From Clostridia bacterium (GTDB lineage Bacteria > Bacteroidota > Bacteroidia > Bacteroidales > 4484-276), in assembly GCA_009928785.1 (NCBI GenBank), contig SABY01000019.1:1-46185 (forward strand): a stretch of 46,185 nt of DNA, read 5' to 3'. Position 1 is the stretch's first letter. Each line of letters opens with the position of its first letter. Made by a program: the position numbers and the translations under genes. Positions 25,114 through 33,212 of the stretch are shown piece by piece. The notes under the pieces were generated by a model. That model had not been told where the DNA came from, made no database searches, and worked only from the letters and a program-made list of their open reading frames with translations.

Positions 25114-25677
25114 CTATTCTCCTGCATGGATTTGAAGATGCTCCATTTGTTTGCCGGCAAAAAGTAAATTCTCTGCACTTTTAAAACCCAATTTTAGGTA
25201 CAGCTTTTTTGCTGCGGGGTTTGCTTCATCCACCAACAAACCCAGGGTTTTAGCTTGTTTGTTTACGTATTCATCAATCAAAAATTGTAACAGTGTCGTG
25301 CCAACGCCTTTGCCGCGATGGGCAAGGCTCACGCCTATCGAATCGATATAAAATTCGCCGCTGCCGGTTTCGTCTTCAAGCTGCAAATTTTCATCAAAAT
25401 GTTCATGTATGAATTCAAGTACCGGTTGACGCAAGGTTGCTAATCTGGCTCCGTCGTAAAAACTAACAGCAGCAACCACTTCATTGCCAATTTCGGCCAC
25501 AAGGCAGTTTTGATAAGAATATTGGTTGTCTTGATTTTTAATAAAATGCAGCAAAAACTTCTTTGCTTTTTCCTGGTCTCTTTCGCCAATGAATTTGAAT
25601 ACGATGTCCTCCATAGCCATGAGCAAAAGAGGTGCAATGTTTTCGGCATCGGGTGGAGCCGCTTTTCTGATGATCAT
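25114..25677 (-). CDS. GNAT-family N-acetyltransferase
   Basis: 187 residues. It transfers an acetyl group from acetyl-CoA to an amine of unknown acceptor. The fold is shown by IIRKAAPPDAENIAPLL at the start, the motif A strand and pyrophosphate loop (FYIDSIGVSLAHRGKGVGTTLL, with Arg/Gly-rich HRGKGVG) and the C-terminal LLVDEANPAAKKLYLKLGF. It follows the GIY-YIG-like gene by 30 bp on the same strand and probably shares its transcript. It is a single-domain protein of normal length. Confidence 0.9.
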   Translation of the reverse strand: MIIRKAAPPDAENIAPLLLMAMEDIVFKFIGERDQEKAKKFLLHFIKNQDNQYSYQNCLVAEIGNEVVAAVSFYDGARLATLRQPVLEFIHEHFDENLQLEDETGSGEFYIDSIGVSLAHRGKGVGTTLLQFLIDEYVNKQAKTLGLLVDEANPAAKKLYLKLGFKSAENLLFAGKQMEHLQIHAGE

Positions 25678-25707
25678 AATGAGATTCTTATTCCTACACT
25701 TAAAAAA

Positions 25708-26055
25708 CTATTCATACAGTTGCTGCCCCTTCTGCTGCATTTCCGCCAGGTGTATTTCCAGCAGGTCTTTCAAATCCTGCTTAATTTCGGACGGAGAAGC
25801 TGATTCCTCAATTTTTAGTTCATCGAAAACTTCAAACTTAAATTTTCCCTCACCCTGGCTATCCCAGTCCTTTTGCAATTTCTTGTTTGGATGCATCCCG
25901 GCGTTTAATTTGAATCTATCTGCGTTGAAAGCCCTGTCAAGATCAGAGCTGGTTTGAAGGAACACCCGGTTGTTGTTCAGATTTATTATCTTAAAAATTC
26001 CCTGCCGAAACTTCATGGATTTGTATTCCTGTTTTTGTTCTCTTTTAGTCTTCAT
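25708..26055 (-). CDS. Degenerate GIY-YIG-like small protein
   Basis: 115 residues. It resembles a Bacteroidota family of small GIY-YIG-type proteins: a basic N-terminus (MKTKREQKQEYKSMK), then GIFKIINLNNNRVFLQTSSDL, RFKLNAGMHPNKKLQKDW and KFKFEVFDEL. The GIY motif reads GIF and the YIG position reads FLQ, so the two catalytic Tyr are altered and nuclease activity is doubtful. It may have become a DNA-binding or structural protein. It is the first gene of a two-gene leftward unit with the GNAT gene. The ATG at 26055 has no strong ribosome-binding site. The assignment is from remembered family patterns. Confidence 0.6.
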   Translation of the reverse strand: MKTKREQKQEYKSMKFRQGIFKIINLNNNRVFLQTSSDLDRAFNADRFKLNAGMHPNKKLQKDWDSQGEGKFKFEVFDELKIEESASPSEIKQDLKDLLEIHLAEMQQKGQQLYE

Positions 26056-26234
26056 GGATAAAATGTTGATTTAAACGATAATATCTTTTGAATAATCTCC
26101 GAATGTTGCTTTCAATTGGATTGGTTGCTCAGATATTATTTTTTGTGTCGTGATATTCCGCTATTACAAAGCATTCTTAATAAACGATTCCGGTGGCTAA
26201 TCAATTATCCTTCCGTAATTATTAACTGGTAGAG

Positions 26235-26300
26235 AATTTCAATTTGGCTTTAAGTGGTAAAAAAAGTGAGTTATAGCCAAATTGAGTGTTTGATTTGGCT
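26235..26300. repeat. 66-bp direct repeat, upstream copy flanking the ATPase gene
   Basis: It matches 27796-27861 at 64 of 66 positions; the differences are T/C in GTGAG/GCGAG and C/T near the end. It contains the inverted repeat CAATTTGGCT (26240-26249), 25 bp, AGCCAAATTG (26275-26284). The two copies are 1,561 bp apart and bracket the 473-residue ATPase gene. No target-site duplication is seen outside the repeats. Confidence 0.9.
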
Positions 26301-26335
26301 ATATCTAAATTATTAATACATTTACAGCCAAATTG
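26240..26335 (+). promoter_or_regulatory. Two tandem palindromes with identical 25-bp spacers over the ATPase promoter
   Basis: First pair: CAATTTGGCT (26240-26249) and AGCCAAATTG (26275-26284). Second pair: ATTTGGCT (26293-26300) and AGCCAAATTG (26326-26335). Both spacers are exactly 25 bp, and the second pair repeats the first with a 51-bp offset. TTTG inside the third half-site (26294-26297) and TACATTTA (26317-26324), separated by 19 bp, resemble a -33/-7 promoter, so bound protein would cover it. The last half-site ends 8 bp before ATG 26344. Autoregulation is the simplest reading. Confidence 0.6.
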
Positions 26336-26343
26336 AAAATATC

Positions 26344-27765
26344 ATGAAAATTCTAATAGGCAGAGAAAGAGAGCTTTCAGTATTGGATGCTATGTTCACT
26401 TCCGAAAAATCGGAATTTGTGGCTGTGTCTGGAAGACGAAGGGTTGGCAAAACATTCTTGATTCGATCAGCATTTCAAAACAAAATTACCTTTCAGATAA
26501 CCGGGCTGGCGAATGCATCGTTGAGTCAACAACTTTCAAATTTTCACCTGACTTTATCCCGGCACAATCCAAAAACTGATTTTACTCACCCAGGCGATTG
26601 GTTGAATGCCTTTTCTCAATTATCATCATATTTGGAAAGCCAACCCGGACGAAAGATAGTTTTTATTGATGAGTTGCCTTGGTTCGATACCCGCAATTCA
26701 AGATTCATCCAGGGATTGGAACATTTTTGGAATAGCTGGGCATCAGCCCGCAACGATATCCTGCTGATTGTATGTGGTTCGGCGACGTCATGGATGATCA
26801 ATAAGCTCATCAACGATAAAGGTGGCCTTCACAATCGGGTAACTAAAAAAATTAAACTACTTCCCTTTAATTTATTTGAATGTGAAAAGTATTTACAATC
26901 CCGAAAAATTGCACTCGACCGTTACCAAATTATCCAAATCTATATGGCTTTTGGAGGAATTCCTTTTTATTGGGATCAGCTCGAACCTGGCTTGAGTGCT
27001 ACTCAAAACCTCCAAAATATTTGCTTTTCTGAAACAGGTCTACTACGAACGGAATTTTCAAATTTATATCGCTCCTTGTTTAATAATCATGAGCGGCATG
27101 TAAGCATTATTAAAGCACTGGCCAAAAAATCGAAAGGCTTAACCAGAGAGGAAATAATCGCGCAATCAGGTTTGGCCAATGCAGGCAGCACAACACGGTT
27201 AATTAATGAACTGGAAGAAAGCGGCTTTATTAGGAAATACACACCATTTGGGAAAATATTAAGAAATAGCCTGTTTCAATTGGTGGATTTTTACACACAT
27301 TTCTATTTAAAATTTATTGAGGGTACACAGCCTATGGACAATAATACCTGGATTAATGCAATCGATACACCAAAGTACCGGGCATGGAGCGGCTATGCTT
27401 ACGAGCAAGTTTGTATGTATCACCTTCCTCAAGTTAAACATGCTCTTGGGATTAGTGGCGTATTTGCAACAATATCTTCATGGAGAAGCAATGTAGCCGA
27501 TCCGGGTACACAGATCGACCTGATTATCGACCGTCGGGATCAGGTGATCAATTTATGCGAAATCAAGTTTTCTATCAACCCCGTCACTATCACAAAAAAA
27601 TATGCCTCCGAATTAAGGAATCAGATCGGTGCCTTTAAGCAGGAAACGCAAACACGCAAGTCAGTTTTTCTTACCATGATTACAACATTTGGGCTAACTC
27701 ATAATATGCATGCAAACCTGATTAACAACCAACTGACTATGGATGATTTGTTCAAGCCAGAGTAA
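26344..27765 (+). CDS. AAA-type ATPase with C-terminal PD-(D/E)XK-like domain (COG1672/DUF234 type)
   Basis: 473 residues. IGREREL start, Walker A GRRRVGKT (30-37), Walker B KIVFIDELPW (104-113), sensor VCGSATSWM (143-151), and a winged-helix segment at about 255-305 (LTREEIIAQSGL...LEESGFI). The C-terminal nuclease-like domain has E354 (YAYEQVC), D392 (QIDLIID) and E406-x-K408 (CEIKF). This architecture is widespread in Bacteroidota and archaea and has no settled function. The ATPase probably remodels a nucleic-acid or protein complex, and the PD-(D/E)XK residues are intact. The gene looks more AT-rich than its neighbours and is bracketed by 66-bp direct repeats, consistent with acquisition as a cassette. 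Confidence 0.88.
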   Translation: MKILIGRERELSVLDAMFTSEKSEFVAVSGRRRVGKTFLIRSAFQNKITFQITGLANASLSQQLSNFHLTLSRHNPKTDFTHPGDWLNAFSQLSSYLESQPGRKIVFIDELPWFDTRNSRFIQGLEHFWNSWASARNDILLIVCGSATSWMINKLINDKGGLHNRVTKKIKLLPFNLFECEKYLQSRKIALDRYQIIQIYMAFGGIPFYWDQLEPGLSATQNLQNICFSETGLLRTEFSNLYRSLFNNHERHVSIIKALAKKSKGLTREEIIAQSGLANAGSTTRLINELEESGFIRKYTPFGKILRNSLFQLVDFYTHFYLKFIEGTQPMDNNTWINAIDTPKYRAWSGYAYEQVCMYHLPQVKHALGISGVFATISSWRSNVADPGTQIDLIIDRRDQVINLCEIKFSINPVTITKKYASELRNQIGAFKQETQTRKSVFLTMITTFGLTHNMHANLINNQLTMDDLFKPE

Positions 27766-27795
27766 GGTAAGGTTACTGAACTATCGTTATTCATA

Positions 27796-27861
27796 AATTT
27801 CAATTTGGCTTTAAGTGGTAAAAAAAGCGAGTTATAGCCAAATTGAGTGTTTGATTTGGTT
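27796..27861. repeat. 66-bp direct repeat, downstream copy
   Basis: Second copy of the repeat at 26235-26300, placed between the convergent stops of the ATPase gene (27765) and the MORN gene (27884). It keeps the intact palindrome CAATTTGGCT (27801-27810), 25 bp, AGCCAAATTG (27836-27845), but its third half-site is degraded to ATTTGGTT and no fourth follows. Confidence 0.9.
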
Positions 27862-27883
27862 TTAATAAAATCAACGAAAACCT

Positions 27884-29443
27884 TTAATTCCCATCTCCAT
27901 CATCATTCACATCGTCGAACGACTCGGTAAAAGCAGGCTTGATGGTGATGCCGTCGTATTTGCGCTCGATGCCGTTTTGGTAGGTGATCACCAGCAGGAG
28001 TGTGCCGTCGGAATTGTATTTTTTCCAGTCGCCCTGCTTCATGCCGGCCACGTAGTTTATCTCATCTTTTACCTGCCCGCTTGCCCAATAGTAAGTGTGC
28101 TTTCCGTGCGGGTTGTCGTCGATAAATTCGCCCTCAAAGAGCAGGTTTCCTTCAGCATCAAAATATTTCCAGACACCGTTTCTCCGGCCATAGCTATAGC
28201 TGCCTTCTTCGCGGCTGTCGCCGTAATAGTAAACCCAATGCGCTTCCTCTTCGCCTTCAATGTATTCACCCTCGATAACGATGGAGCCATCTTCGTAAAA
28301 TTCCGTAAACATGCCGTCGGGCAGCCCATGCAGAAAATTTTCTTCACGCAGCAATGCTCCCGATGGGTAGTACCACATCCAAAGGCCTTCGGGGGTGCCT
28401 TTGCTATTATAAACTCCTGTTTGTTCCAACTTACCATTGGCATGATAGTAATTCCATTTTCCGGTTTTTAGTCCGGCGGAGTAAATACCCGCAGCGCGCA
28501 GCGAGCCGTCAGGATAAAACTCTTCCCATGCACCATCGCGCACACCGTTGTTAAGCGTAATTCCGCTGCCTGTTTTCACGCCGTTTTCGTAATAGGCTCC
28601 CGACACCAGATTACCCTGCTCATCGTATTGGCGCCTTACGCCTTGCAGCACACCGTTTTTGTAAGTTTGCACAATGGCCACCTGACCATTTGGATAGTAA
28701 TCTCTCGCCACCTCCAACTGCGCCAGCTCCGCCACATTCTCCTGTTGCACGCCATTTACCCATTTGCTGGTTTGGAGCAGCTTACCATTTTTGTCATAAC
28801 TTTTAAAGTAGCCATCTTTCTCATCGTTGGTGTAGCGGCCTTCGAGGCTCACCAGGCCATTGTCGTGAAAAAACTTCCAGGCTCCCTGTTTGCGTCCTTC
28901 CGAGTCGGTGCGGTTGATGCGTTCGCGCGCCACGATGTAGCCTTTTTTGTAGGTGGTGATCGTTATCACGCGTCCATCGTCGGCATATTCTTTGGCCAGC
29001 CCCTCTTCACGGCCATTTACAAAAGGAATAGTTTTAGCAACGGCGCTGTCGGCGTAGTAATAAGTGGTGAGGCCTTGCCGTATGTCGCTTTCAAAGTTCT
29101 CGGCTACTATTTCGTCGTAGCGCCAGGTGATACGCAAGCCATTTTTAATACCAGCACTGTAATTCACCAGCAACACCATTTTTCCTGATTCGTCATAAAA
29201 TTTCCAGGAGCCTTCCAACTCAAAGTTCACGCGGTTACCTTCCGATTTCAACACACCATTTTCGTGGTAGGTTTTCCAATAGCCGTCGGGCTTTCCATCC
29301 ACCATCAACCCTTCGCTGGCAATATTTCCATTTTCATAATAAAAAACCTTGTAATTTTCAGCTCTGAGCGTGTCTTGCGCCACAAGCGCCGAAGCAGAGA
29401 AGAAAAATAAAATGAAGAGTAAAGATATGATTTGCTTAGCCAT
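27884..29443 (-). CDS. Secreted MORN-2 repeat protein (YwqK-like)
   Basis: 519 residues with a signal peptide (MAKQIISLLFILFFFSASALVAQ). Almost all of the rest is MORN_2-type repeats of about 22-24 residues, of the form G-x-W-K-x-Y-x-x-x-G-x-L-x-x-x-G-x-Y-x-x-G (YWKTYHENGVLKSEGN, GSWKFYDESGKMV, GAWKFFHDNGLVSLEGRY, GKWNYYHANGKLEQTGVY, GVWKYFDAEGNLLFEGEF). The C-terminus is acidic (ESFDDVNDDGDGN). Such repeats form extended beta-sheet rods. Bacteroidota carry many secreted copies of unknown function, and the 'YwqK antitoxin' label attached to such proteins should not be taken as a function here. It converges on the ATPase gene. Confidence 0.88.
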   Translation of the reverse strand: MAKQIISLLFILFFFSASALVAQDTLRAENYKVFYYENGNIASEGLMVDGKPDGYWKTYHENGVLKSEGNRVNFELEGSWKFYDESGKMVLLVNYSAGIKNGLRITWRYDEIVAENFESDIRQGLTTYYYADSAVAKTIPFVNGREEGLAKEYADDGRVITITTYKKGYIVARERINRTDSEGRKQGAWKFFHDNGLVSLEGRYTNDEKDGYFKSYDKNGKLLQTSKWVNGVQQENVAELAQLEVARDYYPNGQVAIVQTYKNGVLQGVRRQYDEQGNLVSGAYYENGVKTGSGITLNNGVRDGAWEEFYPDGSLRAAGIYSAGLKTGKWNYYHANGKLEQTGVYNSKGTPEGLWMWYYPSGALLREENFLHGLPDGMFTEFYEDGSIVIEGEYIEGEEEAHWVYYYGDSREEGSYSYGRRNGVWKYFDAEGNLLFEGEFIDDNPHGKHTYYWASGQVKDEINYVAGMKQGDWKKYNSDGTLLLVITYQNGIERKYDGITIKPAFTESFDDVNDDGDGN

Positions 29444-29561
29444 GATTATTAGTAAAAGCCTTCAGGAAACAACATTTTAACGCCCTGTGTTTTGCAATAG
29501 TATTTTTTTAAAAAGTGAGGCTAAAAGTAGTAAAAATCAGCGGCTGGAGTTTAGATGACCG

Positions 29562-29807
29562 TTATGCTTCCTTGCGCCAGTTGTAGAGTTCCTGCTGCAT
29601 GGCTGCAATGTTGGCTTCGATGGCTATTTCGACAACTTCGCCGCGCCCGTCCCAGGCCAGTCCCTGACGGTCGTATTCGGTGTGCAGCATAGCCTCCAGG
29701 CTGTGGATGGTAAACTTTTTGTCGGTGCGGCGCAGGTTCTGAATGTATTTCAGCGTGGTTTCAAAGGCCTTGCGGTAAGCCGCTTCTCTCCATTGGTCAA
29801 TTTCCAT
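29562..29807 (-). CDS. Small conserved hypothetical protein
   Basis: 81 residues (MEIDQWREAAYRKAFETTLKY start). Predicted all-helical, soluble, with no signal peptide. Motifs such as AMLHTEYDRQG and EIAIEANIAAMQQELYNW suggest a helical-bundle protein. I recall similar small proteins in Bacteroidota but no function. It follows the SRPBCC gene by 49 bp on the same strand and may be co-transcribed. Confidence 0.65.
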   Translation of the reverse strand: MEIDQWREAAYRKAFETTLKYIQNLRRTDKKFTIHSLEAMLHTEYDRQGLAWDGRGEVVEIAIEANIAAMQQELYNWRKEA

Positions 29808-29856
29808 TTGTTCTTTTATTAATGAGGATTGTTTTGCAATAAAAACAACAAGAGCT

Positions 29857-30321
29857 TTAAGATTTTGATTTGCCGTTTCCTTTTTGTTTTTTAAAAAATG
29901 ATTTGTACTGCCACTTTCGTGGATAAAAAGCCAGAAACAGCATTGGCCACGCCAGGTAATCCATCAACTTATTTAGGGTGCTAAAATGGATATCATCAAC
30001 AATTTCTGTTTCGCTATCATCAATTTTAATAACGCTGTGCTGATGTTTCCATTTGCGCAGGCCAAAAGGCAGCCTAATTCCTTCGTCGATAAAACAAAAA
30101 AGGTGGCTACTCTGCTCCTGCTGCGTAATGCGGCTAATCCAAAGCGACCGCCACGGGAATCGAAATAGTACATGCACTTCATCGCCCGGTGCCGAACCGT
30201 CATAACGTGCCAGTGAAGCTACAAATGAGGGCGGGAGTAAGGCTCCGAACAATTCCATGTCGAAATTCTTTTGCACCAAATGAAAGGGCGCGGCTACTTC
30301 CGACCTTATTACTATTCGCAT
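29857..30321 (-). CDS. SRPBCC (START/polyketide-cyclase-like) family protein
   Basis: 154 residues from ATG 30321 (MRIVIRSEVAAPFHLVQKNF), the typical SRPBCC N-terminal strand. An in-frame extension up to 30447 has no family support. Further signatures are LLPPSFVASLARYDGSAPGDEVHV, FIDEGIRLPFGLRKWKHQH and IVDDIHFSTLNKLMDYLAWP. These proteins fold as a helix-grip with a hydrophobic ligand cavity; the ligand here is unknown. Choosing this start leaves 131 bp of divergent promoter space to the TspO-like gene. Confidence 0.75.
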   Translation of the reverse strand: MRIVIRSEVAAPFHLVQKNFDMELFGALLPPSFVASLARYDGSAPGDEVHVLFRFPWRSLWISRITQQEQSSHLFCFIDEGIRLPFGLRKWKHQHSVIKIDDSETEIVDDIHFSTLNKLMDYLAWPMLFLAFYPRKWQYKSFFKKQKGNGKSKS

Positions 30322-30452
30322 CACTACTTTGTTTTGGTAACAAACGGGCATGATGTGCCTTTGTTCAAAAACATTTTTTAACAAAAAACCCACATTATCA
30401 GCTATCCATCCGCGTTTCTGTGTGTTAATTAAAAAATAAAAAACCATCTTAC

Positions 30453-31247
30453 ATGCGCATCAAAACCTATCAAATTCTAAACATTATCGGTCTTATTGCA
30501 GTGCTCACGGTAAATTTTTTGGCCAACGCACTGCCTATTGCAGACCGCACTACCGGCGAACTTTCCGACAGTTACCCAAGCCTTTTCACTCCGGCAGGCA
30601 TCACTTTTTCCATTTGGGGTGTCATTTATCTGATGTTGATTATTTTCACTATTTATCAAGCCAAGGGGCTTTTTAAGGAAAGCAACATCCCACAAAACCG
30701 CTATCTCTACCGCATCGACATTTGGTTTTTCGTCACTTCGGTGCTCAACGTTTCGTGGATTTTTGCCTGGCACCATCAGGTAGTCTGGCTTTCGATGGTG
30801 CTGATGCTGTTGTTTTTGTTTTCGCTCATTCTTATCTATATCCGTCTGGGCATTGGCCGGCGTGTGGTGAGCCGCAGCGAAATGTACCTGGTAAATATGC
30901 CTTTTAGCATTTATTTGGGCTGGATAAGTGTGGCCACTATCGCCAATGCCAGCACCCTGCTGCTGCGCTACAACTGGAATGGCTGGGGCGTGGCGCCCGA
31001 AATTTGGACGGTGATAATGCTCGTGATCACTATTTTGCTTACGCTGATAGTTTTGTTTACGCGCAAAGATATTTTCTTTAGCCTTGTAATTATTTGGGCG
31101 CTGGCCGGAATCATTTACAAGCGCACCGAAATAGCCGAAACCTATTACGGTTCCATTGCCTGGACGGCTGGTATTGGAATATTAATAATCCTGGTGGTGG
31201 CTATTTTTCAGGCGGTGAAGAAATACAACCGCAAGCTGGTGGCATAA
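30453..31247 (+). CDS. TspO/MBR-like tryptophan-rich membrane protein
   Basis: 264 residues, mostly hydrophobic, with about seven to eight predicted transmembrane helices. That is longer than the five-helix TspO of about 160 residues. Signature-like segments are LFTPAGITFSIWGVIYLML, WIFAWHH and YLGWISVATIANAS, as in the group annotated as tryptophan-rich sensory proteins. TspO proteins bind porphyrins and cholesterol-like ligands; the extended Bacteroidota group has no firm function. It diverges from the SRPBCC gene and ends 5 bp from the convergent RhuM stop. Confidence 0.7.
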   Translation: MRIKTYQILNIIGLIAVLTVNFLANALPIADRTTGELSDSYPSLFTPAGITFSIWGVIYLMLIIFTIYQAKGLFKESNIPQNRYLYRIDIWFFVTSVLNVSWIFAWHHQVVWLSMVLMLLFLFSLILIYIRLGIGRRVVSRSEMYLVNMPFSIYLGWISVATIANASTLLLRYNWNGWGVAPEIWTVIMLVITILLTLIVLFTRKDIFFSLVIIWALAGIIYKRTEIAETYYGSIAWTAGIGILIILVVAIFQAVKKYNRKLVA

Positions 31248-31252
31248 GGGAA

Positions 31253-32266
31253 CTAAAGATCATCAGGCTTTTTCCTTAACTTCTCCTCCAGTTTTTTTAA
31301 TTCTTCCAAATCGGTTTGATCTGCCTCTAATGCTTCAAATGTTTTCCGGCGTTTGTCGAATTGCTCATATGTTTCAAGCGTCATGGCTTCCATTTGCTTA
31401 TGGCTGATGGAACCGGCATTTCGCAATACAACTTTCTCCTGAAATTCGAGGATTTTATCCACGTTCTCGTGCCAGAATTTCATAGTAACATCCAAGCGGT
31501 TTTTGGCACGTAGTTCAGCACTCTCAAGAAAGATAACAACCAACCGGTTGAGTGTGTCTATCTCATCTTCGGTAAGGTAATTTTTGGCGATAAAAATATC
31601 TTGTTTGCGCACCACACTACCTTTCCATGAGGTGAGAGCCATGTTGGGTTTTTCGGCATTGGCTCTGTTAACAATGATTTCGGCTGCTGTATTGCCGCAA
31701 ACGGCATAAAGCAATTTGTTTTGTGCTTCGGCAAAAAACATTTGGGTGGCCTTATCAGTAGGATCGTAATCACTGCTCAGGGCAAACAAATCGCGGACTT
31801 TTTGATAGAAACGCTTTTCCGATGCCCGGATATCCCGGATGCGTTCCAGCAATTCATCAAAATAATCGGGTCGGCCATCGGGATTTTTCAAGCGTTCATC
31901 GTCCATTACAAAACCTTTTACCATATACTCGCGCAAGTTTCGGTTGGCCCAAATCCGAAATTGTGTTCCCCGCTTGCTGCGTACCCTGAAACCAATGGCC
32001 AGAATCATTTCGAGGGAGTAAAAAGTGACATTATATTCTTTACCGTCTGAGGCAGTTGTTAAGTAATCCTTAACAACTGAATTTATACCTAACTCCCCTT
32101 CTTTGAGTATGTTAGATATGTGCATGCTGATGTTTGGCTTGGAGGTGGTAAAAAGTTCCGCCAACTGGTTTTGGTTCATCCATACACTGCCGTCTTTGGC
32201 GTAAAGCGAAACAGATGCTTTGCCATCGGCGGTATTATAAATGATGATGTTTTTATCGTTACTCAT
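31253..32266 (-). CDS. RhuM family protein
   Basis: 337 residues. The start MSNDKNIIIYNTADGKASVSLY and the block VWMNQNQLAELFTTSKPNISMHISNIL (an HTH-like region) are typical of RhuM. So are EYNVTFYSLEMILAIGFRVRSKRGTQFRIWANRNLREYMVKGF and the C-terminal helical region. RhuM was named from a Salmonella pathogenicity island, but its biochemical role is not established. Homologues scatter across mobile and defence-adjacent loci. Here it is a lone gene between the TspO-like gene and the sdh operon, suggesting horizontal acquisition (inference). Confidence 0.9.
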   Translation of the reverse strand: MSNDKNIIIYNTADGKASVSLYAKDGSVWMNQNQLAELFTTSKPNISMHISNILKEGELGINSVVKDYLTTASDGKEYNVTFYSLEMILAIGFRVRSKRGTQFRIWANRNLREYMVKGFVMDDERLKNPDGRPDYFDELLERIRDIRASEKRFYQKVRDLFALSSDYDPTDKATQMFFAEAQNKLLYAVCGNTAAEIIVNRANAEKPNMALTSWKGSVVRKQDIFIAKNYLTEDEIDTLNRLVVIFLESAELRAKNRLDVTMKFWHENVDKILEFQEKVVLRNAGSISHKQMEAMTLETYEQFDKRRKTFEALEADQTDLEELKKLEEKLRKKPDDL

Positions 32267-32433
32267 TATTCCATTTACTCTTGGTTCGGATAGGCTTCAA
32301 GAATAGCATAATCTGCCGGAAGAAAACCATCAGACTGAAAGGAGGCATAGCTTTTAATTCCGACTTCTCCGAAACGAACTTAGCTTAATAAAGTAGGGCT
32401 TGCTTAAAAATCTACATCCCGATGCAAAGGTTA

Positions 32434-33201
32434 TTAAACGTTCTCCAGCTTCATCTTTTGAGCGCCGAGTTTGGCGCCGATAAATTCGCGATTCAGGCGG
32501 GCAATGTTCACCAGGGTGATCTCCTTGGGGCATTCGGCTTCGCAGGCTCCTGTGTTGGTGCAGTTGCCAAAGCCTTCGTAATCCATTTGTTTCACCATTT
32601 TTTGCACACGGCGTTTTGCTTCAATCTGCCCTTGCGGCAGCAGCGCCAGTTGCGATACTTTGGCAGAAACAAAGAGCATGGCCGAAGCATTTTTACATGC
32701 CGCCACGCAGGCGCCACATCCAATGCAGGCGGCAGCATCCATTGCTGCCTCAGCTTTTAGCTGATTTACTGGAATACCATTGGCATCAGGAACACCACCG
32801 GTACTTACCGACACGTATCCGCCTGCTTGTATCACGCGGTCGAAGGCTGAACGGTCAACCATCAAATCGCTGATAACCGGAAATGCCTTAGAACGCCAGG
32901 GTTCAATGATCACCGTTTGACCATCTTTAAAGTTGCGCATGTGTACCTGACAAATGGTGATAGCCGAATCGGGACCATGCGGCCTGCCATTGACATACAG
33001 GCTGCACGCACCGCAGATGCCTTCGCGGCAGTCGTTATCGAAATTTACAGGCATCTCATCCTTCATCACCAGCTCCTCGTTGAGCACGTCGAGCATCTCG
33101 AGGAAGCTGCTGTCGGGTGAAACGTTTTTTACGTCGTAGGTTTTAAAAACCCCTTTGGATTTCGAATCTTTCTGTCGCCAGATTTTCAAAGTAAGATTCA
33201 T
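32434..33201 (-). CDS. sdhB: Succinate dehydrogenase/fumarate reductase iron-sulfur subunit
   Basis: 255 residues. It carries electrons between FAD and the quinone site. Cluster motifs are [2Fe-2S] [15 protein letters not shown] (about 59-73), [4Fe-4S] [12 protein letters not shown] and [3Fe-4S] [15 protein letters not shown]. It is last in the operon cytochrome b - flavoprotein - FeS, 11 bp after the flavoprotein stop. The direction (succinate oxidation or fumarate reduction) cannot be set from sequence, so the name frdB is equally valid. Confidence 0.96.
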   Translation of the reverse strand: MNLTLKIWRQKDSKSKGVFKTYDVKNVSPDSSFLEMLDVLNEELVMKDEMPVNFDNDCREGICGACSLYVNGRPHGPDSAITICQVHMRNFKDGQTVIIEPWRSKAFPVISDLMVDRSAFDRVIQAGGYVSVSTGGVPDANGIPVNQLKAEAAMDAAACIGCGACVAACKNASAMLFVSAKVSQLALLPQGQIEAKRRVQKMVKQMDYEGFGNCTNTGACEAECPKEITLVNIARLNREFIGAKLGAQKMKLENV

Positions 33202-33212
33202 AGCTGTGCGTT

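Noticed and set aside
27884..29443. Reading the MORN-repeat protein as a toxin-antitoxin component
   Set aside because: The YwqK 'antitoxin' label is an annotation habit for MORN_2 proteins. Here there is a signal peptide and no partner toxin gene.
30322..30447. 42-codon N-terminal extension of the SRPBCC protein
   Set aside because: It has no similarity to the family, overlaps the divergent promoter space, and ATG 30321 gives the usual first strand.
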